Shown here: piece after piece, positions 23,061 through 37,220 of the stretch
How the letters are laid out: every line of letters starts with the position of its first letter
How positions within the stretch are numbered: the stretch's first letter is position 1
From: Callorhinus ursinus
Taxonomy: Eukaryota > Chordata > Mammalia > Carnivora > Otariidae
Length of the DNA stretch: 64,000 nt
NCBI RefSeq assembly: GCF_003265705.1
Contig: NW_020313157.1
Location: 62,001-126,000 of the forward strand
Reading direction: 5' to 3'
The notes under the pieces: generated by a model
The model's database searches: none
Told to the model about the DNA's origin: nothing
The model's input: only the letters and a program-made list of their open reading frames with translations
Position numbers and translations under genes: made by a program

Positions 23061-24829
23061 GGCGCTGTGTTCTCAGGATCACCTGCACTTCGCGGATATG
23101 TATCTGTGGATCTGTAGAGATCCCCGGGCTGTGTCCTGATGACCGCAGTGGAGTGGATGTAGGTTCCAAAGCACCATGAAGGTTTTCAAGAACAGTTTCG
23201 GTAGGTGAGCATCCTCTGGCTTTCGTAATTCAAGTTCAGCTGGAGCTCCCTCCTCCCATCAAAAAAAAAAAAAAAAATCTGATGTCTCACTTTCTAACAC
23301 AGGGTTTGAATTTGGTCCCCAAATGGGAGGTGAGTGACTTTCCCAGAACGAAACTTATTGGTGCTACGCAGTCTCACTTAATTCTCATTGCCACCCCGAT
23401 TAGAGCTTACCCCGCTTGCAAACTAAGCCCCAGAGGGGCTCAGTTGCCTCCAAGTTTGTACAGGTGGGAAGAAGATGATAGCAGAGATAGGACCTAAACT
23501 TAGGTTTATCTAGACATTTCTTTAAAAGAGGAAAAAAGGCCTCTAACCACTAAATTTTGTTGCTTTTCCACTCTCGCTACTGCCTGTCTGCATCTTCGAT
23601 GGCTTAACAAAAATAACCATTACCTATTGTCTTCCTGTCGGCAGAGAGGAGTCATTCTGTTTTGTTTTGAAGTGATGGGGGAAAAAATGATTCCTAAAAA
23701 GAAAGGAGGGTTTTCTGTTTTTCCTCTGCCATGCAGGACGCAAACAGGAATTTCTATATCAGAATGTTGCAACTGACATGAAAGTTTTGTGGGTTTATGT
23801 TTCCTTCTTGCCTCCTGTTCTCACAGAGCAGTTGCCCTGGCACACAGGCGGACACGCGCATGCGGGCGTGCGCACGCACACTGTCCATAGGATGCAAGGG
23901 GAAAAGCAGGGCTCGGCTTTGCAAAAAAGGGGAAATCGTGGAAAGAACAATACAGCATCTAGTCACGCAGCTTAGGAAAATAAAAAAGGAAAAAGCAGCA
24001 GCAAGCCCTTTATGCTGACAGCCCTGTCCAGCTGAGCAGTCCGCTGGCGCTGAAATCCTACTTACAGTCATGAATTTCAATGCCGCTCGCCCGCCCAGGA
24101 GTGTTTGGAGGAGATAAAAGGCGAGCTGTATGCAGTGCCTCTGACCTGTTTTTCCGTTCTAGACAACTTCCTGGTGTGGCTGCAGAAAGTTTGACTCTCC
24201 AGATGTGAGCGCGAGGGTTTCGTTGGCTGCCCTGCAGTTATTGCCATCTGCTTTTAGGCAGGTTTTTTGTGGCTTTTTTTTTTTTAACTTTCTTTTTAAG
24301 GTTTGCTGAAGTCTGCATGCTGATGAGCTGCCAATTTGCATCGCGCGCCTTCCCAGCCATCACCTGACCGCAGCTCCCCCATTACCCTACTTCTTGGGTC
24401 TCTGCTCTCCAATTCCACCTGCAGCCCTTGTTTCTCCTCCTCCTCTGGAGCCTGGGGAATTCTGCTCTCCCCGACTCTCACTGATGTTCTTCCTCGTTCA
24501 GGCAATGTGCCATCTGCCTGTTTCAGTCGGGGAGTTTGGATGGCGAAACCACGAGCAGGGGCTCCGTTTGATGAGGAAGGGTGGTGCCAGGGTGGGTGTA
24601 CTCTCCGAGGTGGACCCGGGCCCCTTGGGTATCCCCCTACCCCTCCACCCCCCCCAAACAAGAGCTGATGAGGTGGTTGTTAATCCGGTCCTTTGAGGGC
24701 AGTGTGCCCGAGAGGAAAGAACACTGGGTTTGGCTCTTAGTTCTAGCGTGTAAACTTCAGGGTCAGGCAGATGACTTAGCTGGGCTACCATGGGGCGGGG
24801 GTGTTGAGTGTTGCTTAGCTGGCGGCGGC
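23061..24829. other. Intergenic, nothing recognised
   Basis: GC-richer than average at 24330-24680, with C-rich runs. Overlapping frames of about 100-120 codons on both strands there reflect composition, not a gene. Confidence 0.5.
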
Positions 24830-25020
24830 AAGGACTTTGGAGCCAGGCAGCTGATGCCGACGGCTGAGCCCCACCACCCAGAACCGTGTACCTGAGAGTC
24901 TCTCCACCTGCTTAAGCTTCTGCTTCCTTGTGGGGGGACCCTGTGATGGCAGTACCTGCCTGGCCGGTTTGTGAGGATTAAGTGAGACAAGAAAGCTAAT
25001 AAGGCCCTGCTTGCTGGTCG
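24830..25020 (-). repeat. MIR SINE fragment, reverse
   Basis: Reads 'ttgtgaggattaagtgagac' and 'gctaataaggccctgcttgc', the reverse-orientation MIR 5' part. Confidence 0.6.
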
Positions 25021-25165
25021 CTTCCTCTGTCACCGCCTAAGCCTTTTACAAGAATTAGCATCTATATTTATGGTCCACTAATGGGTATATGGTATGATGC
25101 GAATGCATAAAAATAAACATATATTAAAAAGCATTTGTACCCATGTGTGCATGCAGTCAGTTTAG

Positions 25166-25167
<2 letters not shown>

Positions 25168-25198
<31 letters not shown>
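25168..25198. repeat. (TG)n microsatellite
   Basis: About 15 TG units, followed by an AT-rich tract to 25265. Confidence 0.95.
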
Positions 25199-25200
<2 letters not shown>

Positions 25201-25359
25201 ATTGTGTAGATCTGTATGTATCATCATGTTAACGTATGTTATATAAAGTATATATATATAATTTGAGTCTATAAAATATAGATGGATATGTACAAATTAT
25301 ACAGATGGCTACAGAAATGATTTATTGTTAAAAAGGAAAAAGGCTATATGCCAGGTGAT

Positions 25360-25480
25360 GTGCTTTGCATGTTTTAAACACAGCTCACTCTTGGAAGAAC
25401 ATTTCAGGGTGAGTACTATTGTCCCCTGCATGTTCTAGATGAGGAGACTGAAGGACAGAGAGACCCAGAGACTTTCTAAA
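25360..25480 (+). repeat. MIR SINE fragment
   Basis: MIR core 'gatgaggagactgaaggaca' preceded by 'gtgagtactattgtcccctg'. Confidence 0.65.
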
Positions 25481-25729
25481 TGCCTCTCGTAGATACGGCT
25501 GTAGAGAGACCGTTACGTGTGTATCAGTGTGTAGAGGAAGGCTTTGTAGAGTGCCGGCCTACAGCTAAACGATCTTCACGAGTCTCAGTGTTGGCTTCAG
25601 TCTCAATTCCTTTAGGAAATGGCACCATTCGTATTAAAAGAATCCTTGGTGTTTTCATAACAAGCCACCCAGAAAATGTTTCCCCTTTGAGATGATTGGT
25701 AAATTCTCTTCTCCACGCCAGGTCTCTGT

Positions 25730-25870
25730 GGTGCAGGCAGCCAGGGTGACCTAGACCTGCCCCCCCCCGCCCCCGCCGCGAGGCAGAGACACAATCTTGG
25801 TGTCCCCCGCCCGCCATTTTCCAGGTGAGTAAGACGCAGCGCCCGGGGGAGACCATGCTCTCATTGGGGG
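25730..25870 (+). other. Short CpG-rich patch with consensus splice donor
   Basis: A C-rich, CpG-containing stretch ends in 'ccaggtgagtaag' (exon side to 25824), an excellent vertebrate donor. It could be the first exon of an unannotated transcript, but no acceptor or open frame supports that. Confidence 0.25.
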
Positions 25871-27289
25871 CTCTTCAGAATTGCCAGTAGGGTAGCTGCT
25901 CCTGTCCACCCACATCTACATCCCTCAGGGCTGCAGATAATAGCAATGACAAGCCCTGGTGTTACCCACGATTAAAGGACTCTGCTTTGGGATGCGAGAA
26001 AAACTTTGGCCCTTGGTCCAATTCCACCCATCACGTTGAAATCCTGAGCAACTTGCACAAGGAGAATTTCATACCCTTCAGAAAAGCCTGCACCTGGTGA
26101 ATTTACATACCAATCTCTCTGTAATAGAGTTGTGCACACCTGTGTGCACACACACAAAACCCCAGTCTTTTTGAGTTTTCCAACAAAAATGTTTTATATC
26201 TTCCCTTGTGAGGATATTATTTTCAGTCCTAATTCTTGACTTTATCGATGAAAAATTCATCACAAAGGTTGGGACTGTGCATCGATATGTGGGTACGTGT
26301 AGGTACGTGCTCATGTATGTGTGTACACACACACACACGCACGTACACACATGCACATCGATTGGCTCTCCCGACATGATAAGGGTCAGATCTGCGGAGA
26401 GAATCCAACAGGAACACCATCAGGAAGTTGGTTGAAAGCTGACTCCTCCCCGGACAATGGTAGGTCTCACTTTAGGAGTGCTAAAAGCACGTGGGGCCCA
26501 GAAATGTGCTTTTTCAACAAGCTCATCAGCTGTTTCTGTGAGTGCATGAGTATGCACACATGAACGTGTGTGTGCATGCCTGCATGCGAGGGACAGCGAA
26601 GTGCTCTGTAGAAACAGCCTTCCGATGCCATCATAAATAATCCAGGTTGTCAGGGTATTGGGTGAGACATTGGGATGGAGATAATGGTTCTAAGTTCATT
26701 GAATCATATCTGCGATGTTTTATTTTTATTTTTTAACATGGAGGAGGTCTTACCATTTAATTCAAATACTGTTGTAAGAGAAAAAATACGGTTGGGATCA
26801 GGCTGTGACTACCTCCCAGGCATTGTCCGCATAAAGCTTAATAGTGGCCTCTGTGTATACACAAAGCATGCACATCACATGGGGGTTCCTTTGGGCTTGT
26901 TTGCTCATGTCCTCCCAAACACACACAGGTGGGGGAGGGGGCAGGTGTCAGGCACTTGCATCCACTGGTCAAGTCTTTTAACAAACCTTTTCACTTCGGC
27001 CATCATTTTAATTTTCTTTACATTTTACATAAAATGTATAGGCTTATCTTCATTTTGGAGAAGAGCCTGGTTTGGGAGAGCCTAACATAGGCTACTGCTT
27101 TTGTTATCTAGACTTGCATCCCTGTATTTGTACAGGGCAGGGACTCCATTATGAATCAGCATTTTAGGAGATAATTATCACCCTTCTCGCCATGTGCCAA
27201 GATAAAGCTGGTTAATTCATTTTTAAAATTAATATATCCTCCCATATTCTGAAAGGAGAGAACCAGAAACCTAGGCTTGACACCACCAC
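25871..27289. other. Intergenic, low-complexity alternating tracts
   Basis: Imperfect CA/TG alternation occurs at 26140-26155, 26290-26360 and 26550-26590. No gene or clear transposon seen. Confidence 0.5.
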
Positions 27290-27440
27290 CACCACCATCA
27301 GTAATGGAGCAGAATTTTTGGAAGAGGGCATAGGCTTCAGCGTCAGGCAGATCTTCATGTGGACCGTTCTTCCAGTAGTCGCTAGGCATGACTGGGCAAA
27401 TCATATGACCTGTCAGTCCTTCTTGTCTTCATTTATAAAA
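27290..27440 (-). repeat. MIR SINE fragment, reverse
   Basis: 'gcataggcttcagcgtcagg' and the 'tcttcatttataaaatac' ending resemble reversed MIR. Confidence 0.5.
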
Positions 27441-27769
27441 TACTATCTTCCAGGAACTTTCATCGGGCAATAGAAGTTGGTGTGGACCTGCACAGTCCTA
27501 TGCTCGAGGAGTTTACAGAAAAGGGACCACTGGATATACTTGAAATGGAGTAATTAATACTAGGAAGACAACCTACATCGTGGAAAGAGGATTGGAGAAT
27601 GAAAATCAGCCTTTGGCATTTAGGGTAAGAGTTCTCATTTCTAAAGTTGAAAGCTAAAAGCCCTCCGTGGGCCAGGAGAGAATACATATACCCCACTCCG
27701 GTTAGGATGCCCCTTCTAGAATGTCGGAACTCGCCGCTTGCTTGATGTGTGACTTTACATCATACATCG

Positions 27770-27960
27770 TAGGAGCTTACAATTCTGTCACGGAGACAGT
27801 CTCATTTATTCTGCACAACGTTAAGAGGTAGGTGCTATCACGATCCTGAATTACAGAAGAGGAGACTGGGGCACAGAGCTTTGGTTTAGCTTGCCCTGGA
27901 CTCTAGCTCGCAATTGACTGGATCAGGCTTCAAACGCAGAAGTGCTTCTGCACCCTAGAT
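27770..27960 (+). repeat. MIR SINE
   Basis: MIR core 'gaagaggagactggggcaca' with upstream 'ttctgcacaacgttaagagg'. Confidence 0.7.
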
Positions 27961-28329
27961 TTTGTTTAGTCTTTATATGTGTTACCAACGTGATAGGGAT
28001 AGTAAGACAATTAAATGAGATAGGATTAAGATAGTATTAAGATACCTAAATGGGGTCGTGATTCAACCCTCCTGGCAACATTATTCAATGAAATAAGGCG
28101 CACAAGAGCCTGGGCAGGATTCTTGGCTCATGGTAAGCCCTTGGGAAATGGATACTCTAGCCCTCGTGCTCATGTTTATTTTTTCACCCATGCCTCCCCG
28201 CCCCCCAAAACTATTAATGAGTTTTGTTTGAAATGCACAATTTTTGGCGACATTTCCCTGCTGGGGAATCAGTCTCCTGAGTAGTGGTTTCTTTCTTAAA
28301 CATCGCCGGTTACTTCTCTAGACTTCTTT

Positions 28330-28558
28330 GGAAAGATGAATGCAGAAGGAACGCCCGCCGAGCCCCGTGGCCCAGTGCTCCTGCAGGAGGCGGCTGGGTC
28401 GGCCACGGGCACGGGCAGCCTCCCACTCACCCCGTCACCCAGGCAGCACCCACCCCCCCCAGGCCCCCCGTGGGCCCAACTGGGGCCACGCGTGTGCATG
28501 TGGACTCTGCCGTCCCCAGAAACGCACGGAAGCAAAAGGACTCAACACCGACTCGCAG
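28330..28558. other. CpG-rich patch just past the RBFOX1 3' end
   Basis: A GC-rich segment with many CpG dinucleotides (for example 'cccgccgagccccgtggc', 'cggctgggtcggccacgg', 'ccacgcgtgtgc') in an otherwise AT-rich neighbourhood. Frames of about 80-116 codons here are composition artefacts. It might be a small CpG island or a 3'-end regulatory patch. Confidence 0.4.
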
Positions 28559-28559
28559 G

Positions 28560-31177
28560 TACCTTTTCAGACTAAGCTTTTATTTTTTGATATTACAAAC
28601 CAGTTTTTCTTTATTCACAAACCACTGTAAGTGATATAAACACTAATTTCTAAAGACAGATATACACGTTTTCTGGGTTTGCAGATTGCGTGATGTGTGT
28701 GTTAAGAAGTCACTATATGCCACACATATTTTTTTCCATAATTCATAATAGCAATAGTTATTTAGATAAATGAAAACATTCCAAATAAATACTGTTTAAA
28801 AAAATCCAAAATGTTCGTTTACATCTCTGACATACATTTTAAAATGACTTATTGGCATCTTGGCGGAGTGCCCGGATGAAAGGTTTTTGCAACATCATGT
28901 GGCACTCACTTGCTCCCAATGATTTTATTAAAACTACATACAGTCATGGGGGAAAGTACAGCTCATTGATGAAAATCAAAACTGCAAATTAATTTTACTT
29001 TAACCAACACAGTAAGAATTCTATGTTTGTGATTCCAAATACACTGCAAATTCTGGATTTTTTTTTTTTTTTGGAGGCCATCGGGAGAGAGCTTTTGATT
29101 CTCCCGAGCCCCCTGTCCCTTCCACGTTTCTCCCCTCCGGGGGCAGGATGCCGGAGCATTTTAATTGAGTGTTTTCTTTGAACACACCCACCGGGCACCC
29201 ATGGTCCTAGCAGGGGCCTCCAGGTGGGGGATTGAGAATGTCTCCGGTGATGCTATAAAAACAGCCCCTCCCTCCCCCACCCACATCAGTCTGCTGAACA
29301 GAACATCTGACATGCTTGCTTTTGGCTGCTAAGCAGGTTCCCCCCTCCCCCCCTCCCCCGCTCCTCTCCAGATCCTGAGCATCTGTCTTAGATATCGAAG
29401 CTACAGAAACTTTGTTTTCAAATCTTGTGAAACTTTATTGATGGTTTAATATCCAACCGATCTTACTGCATGCACATAGGATGACAAGAGAAAGCTGGAT
29501 CACAAACACTTTTTTTTTTTTTTAAGTTTTGTTTGGTTTTGTTTGAAAGCAGAGTTGTTAAAGCAGATTGGCAGGTTCACAGCGGTGAGTTGATAATTGA
29601 CTGAAGGGCGTGCCATAGGACCTAGCTGTACACAGGGAGACTGACCTATGGCAGCGAAAACTACTGGAGGCGGCTGGCCGCTGTTTGTTTGTTTTTTTAT
29701 TTAAATACAAAAACAGGAAGACCCGTGACAGATACCCCAACTTAGGTTAACTTGTAAACAGGACAACATGGAAAGAGTTCAAACAGAAGGAGTACAAACT
29801 GCAATTTTTCGGCTGTGTCACTCTGGCCCTGCTGCTGAGGTGGGTGGGGGGGCGGAGCTTTGTTCTTGGGCAGGGGGGCAAAGAGGGTGGAGCCTACTTT
29901 TTTTTTTTTGCTTCCTTCTGACAAGTGTCCTGGGCCTTGGAGACAGAACTAAAGATACTGGTTTGAGAGAATCCTTGGGGACCAGGCGGAGGAGGAGGGC
30001 CGGCTCTCACGGACAGAAAAATTGCAGATTGCTCACACAACACAGTCATGTTTCAAAAAGTACCAAGCTGATGAAAATACCATGATTATCTCTACTCAAT
30101 GATTGCAATACTTGTAAAATGCTTCTATAAATCCGAATATGATTATCATGTAATTCCATAAAAATTATACATCTGTCTCTAACAGTTCTACTTAGGCTAA
30201 AACTAAAGCTTCATAGACTGTTTCTAGAACTTAACAACTCCACTGCACAGATGTAAATTTTATACATTTTTTTTTAACTGGTACAAAGAATTTAAGTTAT
30301 TACTTTCTTTTTTTGGAAAAAAAGAAAAAAATAGAAACAGTGCTTTTTATCACCTTTTTATTAATGTTATTTTTTTTCCCTCCCGTAATATAAAAGTCAG
30401 CAATGATATCAATAATTTATTATACTGGAAGAAATATAAAAAGAATGCTTGTTGATGGCCTAACTACCAGTTTTTGCCTAAATAACTAGCGGCTGGTTGA
30501 GAAGCTGAATACTACCAGGTGGAATGGTTTAAAGGGTGGGTTTGCACAGCTTCATTCAACTTGGATGCACAAAGTGCTTTTAGAAGCACCCCTTTAACAA
30601 CATAACCTTTGGCTTGAACTCAATGAGTAACTTAGAACCGCTGACATGATCGTTGGTGCAGTGGGTCGTTTGGATTCGTCAGTTACTATTTTGTGTTTCC
30701 TTTTAACCCAAATCCCAGTCCCCATCCCCTAAGACCCTCCCACCCTTCCCCCGCTCGTAAAATAAAATAATGCAGATGCAGAAAAAAATGACTATTGTAG
30801 TCACTTACACTCTTCCCGGACAGCTGATAACCCCAGTAGCTTAAGATTCAGCATATATAATTCATTTACATGATATAGCACTCTGGATATGGCCCTAAAC
30901 CAGTTTTTATTCATAGCTAGCGTCTCTCTATTTCAACCACAAAAACTCCTACAGCCAGCAACCAAACTACGGAACCTTCAGAAATTAAAGACCCACAATA
31001 TTAAAATACACAGAACAAAATATCTGAGGTATAAGATAAAAAATGTAATTTTTTTCCTCTTTTTTTTTTTTTAATTTTTAGAGCTGCTAAAATGATGTAC
31101 TACTGCGTGTATTGCAATACCCAGGCCTCAGAAAGCTCCTCTCTCCCCACATTGGAAGGTTTTAATGGTTTTGTCAT
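28560..31177 (-). other. RBFOX1: RBFOX1 3' untranslated region
   Basis: This is about 2.6 kb of non-coding sequence following the RBFOX1 stop. It is rich in A/T with many oligo-T runs on the plus strand (oligo-A on the transcript), and I recognise no SINE or LINE in it, as is usual for a constrained neuronal 3' UTR. Several AATAAA hexamers occur in transcript sense (near 30902, 30415, 30350, 29432, 28924, 28610 and 28579), so shorter alternative 3' ends are possible. One UGCAUG (29469-29474) could let RBFOX proteins bind their own mRNA. The distal boundary is set by the last two AATAAA signals followed by a GU/U-rich stretch and then a change to GC-rich sequence. It is an inference, accurate to about 40 nt. 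Confidence 0.75.
28579..28615 (-). terminator. RBFOX1: RBFOX1 distal polyadenylation signals (two AATAAA)
   Basis: Two transcript-sense AATAAA hexamers are present, at 28615-28610 and 28584-28579. The second is followed on the minus strand by a GU/U-rich stretch (GTCGGTGTTGAGTCC) at about 28528-28550, the usual downstream element. Cleavage is therefore expected near 28560. Use of this site rather than earlier hexamers is inferred. Confidence 0.65.
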
Positions 31178-32845
<1,668 letters not shown>

Positions 32846-32921
32846 CATGGCACCAACGCTGTAGGTGGGGGCTGGAGCAAGTGTGTGGTGGTAGGGGTCG
32901 GCAGCATAAACTCGTCCGTAA
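32846..32921 (-). CDS. RBFOX1: RBFOX1 76-nt penultimate coding exon, read in two frames
   Basis: This is a 76-nt minus-strand exon. The acceptor is TTTTCCTTCCAG just above 32921 and the donor is the near-consensus ATG|GTGAGT at 32846/32845. If the 53-nt exon is skipped, it completes a serine codon and reads [18 protein letters not shown] followed by TYSVGAM. This is the tyrosine/alanine/proline-rich Fox-1 C-terminal domain, which contacts splicing partners. If the 53-nt exon is included, the same bases read [17 protein letters not shown] then PPPTALVP, also without a stop. The exon is therefore dual-coding. Its last codon ATG is split in the second frame as TG, which becomes TGA or TGG depending on the acceptor used next. 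A UGCAUG lies 181 nt downstream of the donor in the intron. Confidence 0.95.
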
Positions 32922-33659
32922 CTGGAAGGAAAACACGGGTGAAGATTAATCCATAATATGGAATTACAAAGTCATAATCACAACCATAAAATACAAAAAT
33001 ACCAAGACAGTGGGGAGGGGCCCTATTAGTCTTCAGAGACAGGGAACACGTTCCCATCTGCCACATAACATGAGAGAAGTCCAACTGTGTCCAACACATT
33101 CTTCTGCCCATTTACTATTGCCGGCGAGATAGTGCATTTTCCTGTCTCTTGTAGGACCGTGTCTACACTGCTCTTGGGGCTACCACGGAGCCTGAGGTAG
33201 GCAGAAGAAACAACTTGAAAGAGTGGTTTTACGAAGCCCGGTACCCACAAAGAACATGTCTTTTATTCTCAAGAGAGACGGTCTTTTCTCCTAATTTAGC
33301 TGTTACCAGTCAAGCAAGACAAGGTAGGTCACAAAGGGTAAAGCGGCCCAGTCGGTGCAGTTAGGGTCTGACATCTCAGAAGAGAAAACAACAGATGTCC
33401 TTGAACAGGAGGACCGTTGAAGGGTCTGTAGGACCTTTTCCCCCACGCCCCCCCAACTCAAGAATTAGTCTGATTTGATTTTGATCCTATCACCCCAGAA
33501 CTTCTACCTCATCCATCAATGGTCGGGTTCTGAGAAGGGACACGTTTTGAACAATATTTCTTGAGGACGAGATCTCATCTCTGAGTTCTTCTCTGCCTGT
33601 CTCCCATCCTTCTCCCTCCACTGCCATGCCTTCCAGTACAGGCTTTGGAATAAAAACAG

Positions 33660-33835
33660 AGAGATGGATGCCTACTGAATGTCTGGGACTGAATGCAGCA
33701 ATAAATCAGAAATCAAGGTTCAGGGAGTTTAAGTTACTTGTTCAAGGTCACAGGGCCAAATGGAGTCAGAGCTGATCCCTGAATCTCTCAGGGCACCCTG
33801 TATGCTCTTTCCGTGGTGTCTAGCACCCTTACTTG
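33660..33835 (+). repeat. MIR SINE fragment (intronic)
   Basis: 'gttcagggagtttaagttac' then 'ttcaaggtcacagggcc' are MIR-core phrases. Confidence 0.65.
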
Positions 33836-36139
33836 AACGACCTGCCAGATACCTTCTTGGAGACAGTTTGAACACTGGCCTTTTGGTGATGATCAAAGCT
33901 GAGGTGCACGTTAAGCTAGGTTAGGTTCCCTGGAAGAAGAGTCTGAAATGGAGATTCTCATGCACATGCTTTGTCGAGGAGTGCTTTCAAAAGGAGGGCA
34001 GACAGGCAAGCTGGCTGCAGAATGAGAAAATGGAGAAGCAAGGATATGGTTTGAGCTGGAGACTAACTTCTACCTGACCCTGTGAACCGTGCCCCAGAGT
34101 TGATCCTACCTGGAGACAAGTGCATTGGTTTTTTAATGCCCAGGGAAGTTAAGCGTGAGCTATGGGCTTCCATAAGGAATGGAGGATAACTTCTGGGTTA
34201 AAATGACTCTCTTTGGCAGGGGGTAGTTCTCTGAAGGAGGGAGCAGCTATGCGCCATTAGCAGCCACTGCTCACAGCAGCTGGGGGATGAGGGTACCGGC
34301 CACTAAATGGGCTATATGTCCATTATCAATGGCTTGTGACTCTTGGACTTTCCTTTAGGGAATGAAGGAACAAGGTGGGAAGAGATGGTTTGCACTGTCA
34401 ACCTTAAGCTCACCTCCCATCTCTTAAAGTCTCATTTGCATGTATTTATATTCCTTCCCTGTCTTTCCCCCATTTTCCTTCCAATCTTCTTTCTCATGAT
34501 TGGAGGATAAGAATGTACTAGATGGACGTCGTGGAGTCTGGGACAGTGGGAAGAAGCTTGGGTGAAGGTTCTTTAACTCTTAGGGTCCAAGTTAGACCCC
34601 AAATGGAAAAGAAATATTTGATTATACCAAGTTCTCATCAGCTGTGTCTAACGCCTCCTTGCCTATCTCAAAGGTCACTGAGCTCAGGTAACCTAGCTGA
34701 GGCCTTTTGTTTCAACACACAGTATTCTCGTGATCCGCCAAAGCAGGGACATGAATAGAGGTTTCTTTTTTGACGTGACCCTCTCAGGGGAACTAACCCC
34801 CCTTTGGTCTTCATTCTTTGGGACACCCTTGAGTGATCTGGCACAATCAGATGGCTTTCAGTTCACAATGCTCCCTCTCTCTGGGAAGAAGAACAGATGT
34901 AGGTCCAAGCCAGAGGGAGTGTCAGAAGAAGGAGGAGGATGAAGTTTCTGAAGAAATCTTACAGTCACAGAGGTCAGCCATGAAAGTTGGGCCTCTGCCC
35001 ACATAACTAGAAGTAGAGGTGAATAGCGGTAAGAGGACATGATATATGACTGTGGTGCTGATTTTCATTTTGTGAGAAGAGAGTCTGTCATTGGTCTAGA
35101 GAAAAAAGAAACCACTAATAGGATTATTTTAATGCACTTTCACCCAGCAAAGCTGGTCTTATGAACAAGACATAAAATGCAAAGATAAACTGAAAATCCT
35201 TGAGAATTTAGTAAACGATGCCAGAGCATCACTTACGATGATATTCCTTCAAAACAAGTATGAAAATGCCCATTTCAAGAAATGAATTTTTTTAGAATTC
35301 GGGGAATGGTTTTACTGTGGCAAAAATTTCCTTTTGAGGAGATAACATATTGGTAGTCCGAATGTATTCAATGAGAACGTAGCTCCCACCTCTTCCCTCC
35401 ATATACTTTAATGGCAAATTCTTACTTGCCTATATAACACTGGGCAGAGCTTCAACCTTTGTGGAAAACCCAAGGTAATAATTTGGCAGTATTCTTTTCC
35501 AAGGCAGAAGAAAAATACAGCAGCACTGAACTATTCCTCGTAAATGAGCAGGCTCCTTTTCTCCTCGAGGTGACCTCTACCTTCAGAATCCGATGGTTTT
35601 ATTATGATTAATAAATTTCATTTCCACAGTGGAAAAGGGACCATGTCAGCTCAAACTGAAAGCAAGGAGGCTTCTTTTCAAATGCTAATTTCTAAACACG
35701 CCCTTGTGTGACACTACAATTTAGACACAAGGTTATTAGGGAAGACGTGGACTGGAGCGCGGCTCTTGCGGTAGAAATGCCAGGCACGTCGGCGACCTGA
35801 TGTCCTCAGAGCTGGCTAAGCACAGCCCAGAGGAAAGATGGCAATTCCCAGGGACCTCGATGGGAGTGATGGGGAAATGACTTATGACCGCCATGTTATG
35901 AGTGACCTACACGTATCGTCACCCTCCACGCCACCCATCCCTTTGGCAAAGTGGGCAGTGGTGCAGTCAGGTCATGATGCTTCCATGTCCCCACATCCCA
36001 TCCATCAGAAATTACAGATGAAATCTTCCAGGTGTCTACCTGACTCCATTCATGCTATTACCCCCCTAACATAAGCCACCAGGATTTCATCAGAACCAAA
36101 TCCACAACAGCCGTAAGTCTTGTCTCTTCGGTTCTACTC

Positions 36140-36640
36140 TTGCCTCTACAGACTACCAGCCACTTAACCACTGTGGCTAACCCGACTACCATCTGTCTAT
36201 CCATCCATCATCTATCTAGTTAAATATAAGCCTAAACATATCACTTCCGTGCTTAAACCCCTTCAGCGGTTTTCCGTCGATCCCAGAATAAGACCCAAAC
36301 TTGCATGAGTTGCCCCTCCTCGTCTTTCAGTCCTCTCTTCCTACTCTCGGCCCCTTGCGCTCCACGCACACTGGCCTCATTGCTACTCCGTGGACACGTG
36401 CAAATTCATTTTCTCCTTATCGTCTTGGCACTTGCCTGCCCTTCATGTAACATAGCAAGTCTCTTAACGGTTTTGTTTACTTCTCTCTCTACCTGGTTAT
36501 TGAGCCATCCCGCCCGTGCCAGGAAGGTCAGCCCCATGGAGGTGGGGCCAAGTCTATTTTGTTTGTCTTCTTTTTTTATCTCCAGCATCCGCCCAAGCAC
36601 TGGCCACAGTGCAGGTAGACAAAGGGCCAAGCCAACGTCA
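36140..36640 (+). mobile_element. LINE-2 (L2) 3' fragment
   Basis: Ordered L2-like phrases: 'ccttcagcggttttccgtcg', 'cccagaataagacccaaac', 'cacactggcctcattgct', 'cttgcctgcccttcatg'. The open frame at 36305-36739 lies mostly inside it and is not a gene. Confidence 0.65.
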
Positions 36641-37064
36641 CTGCGCGAGGAAAGGCACCGAGAGGGAGGAGTAAACAGGAGAGAAGACACTTGCACCCAT
36701 CCTTTGGATTGTGTCAGCAGCAAAGATTCTTCCAGATAGGCTTTCTGAAGATTCTAGGTCAGCTGTTCCCAGAGACATTCAAAACCCTTCAAGACACTCG
36801 GAAGGTAAGTTTCTGGGGACTCTGGGCATACAGAGTGTGTAATTGCACCTCACCGCTGAGAGTTCACAGAACACGGGCCAAGATGCCATCACGCTCATCA
36901 AAGCCCTTTAGGGAAAAGCCAACCCACCCACAAAATCGAACAGCTTTGCTGGGGACCTCACCGCGGCTTGCGGCCATGCCCTCATGAGCCCACCTCTTTT
37001 CAACCTCAGCAACAAGTGAAAACCAGGAGGCCACCCGTGGTGCCAGGGAGAGCACAGGGCAAGA

Positions 37065-37220
37065 AGATCCAAGTTCAAGTTCTGCCTTTACAATGTCCTT
37101 TCTCAAAGACTAGACAAGTGGCTCTCTCTGAGCCTCATTTTCCTGTTCATGAAGTGGTATTGTTAGGTCTGAGCCTTGTCTGATTCATCAAGTGCATGGA
37201 AAGAAACCAGGTACATGTTA
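37065..37220 (-). repeat. MIR SINE fragment, reverse
   Basis: 'caagttcaagttctgccttt', 'ctctgagcctcattttcctg' and 'catgaagtggtattgttagg' match reverse MIR. Confidence 0.7.

Noticed and set aside
24296..24895. Stack of 97-121-codon frames on both strands
   Set aside because: GC-rich composition lowers stop frequency in all frames; mutually overlapping and without domains.
36305..36739. Open frame of 144 codons
   Set aside because: Lies mostly within an L2 remnant; the frame follows pyrimidine-rich repeat sequence, not a gene.
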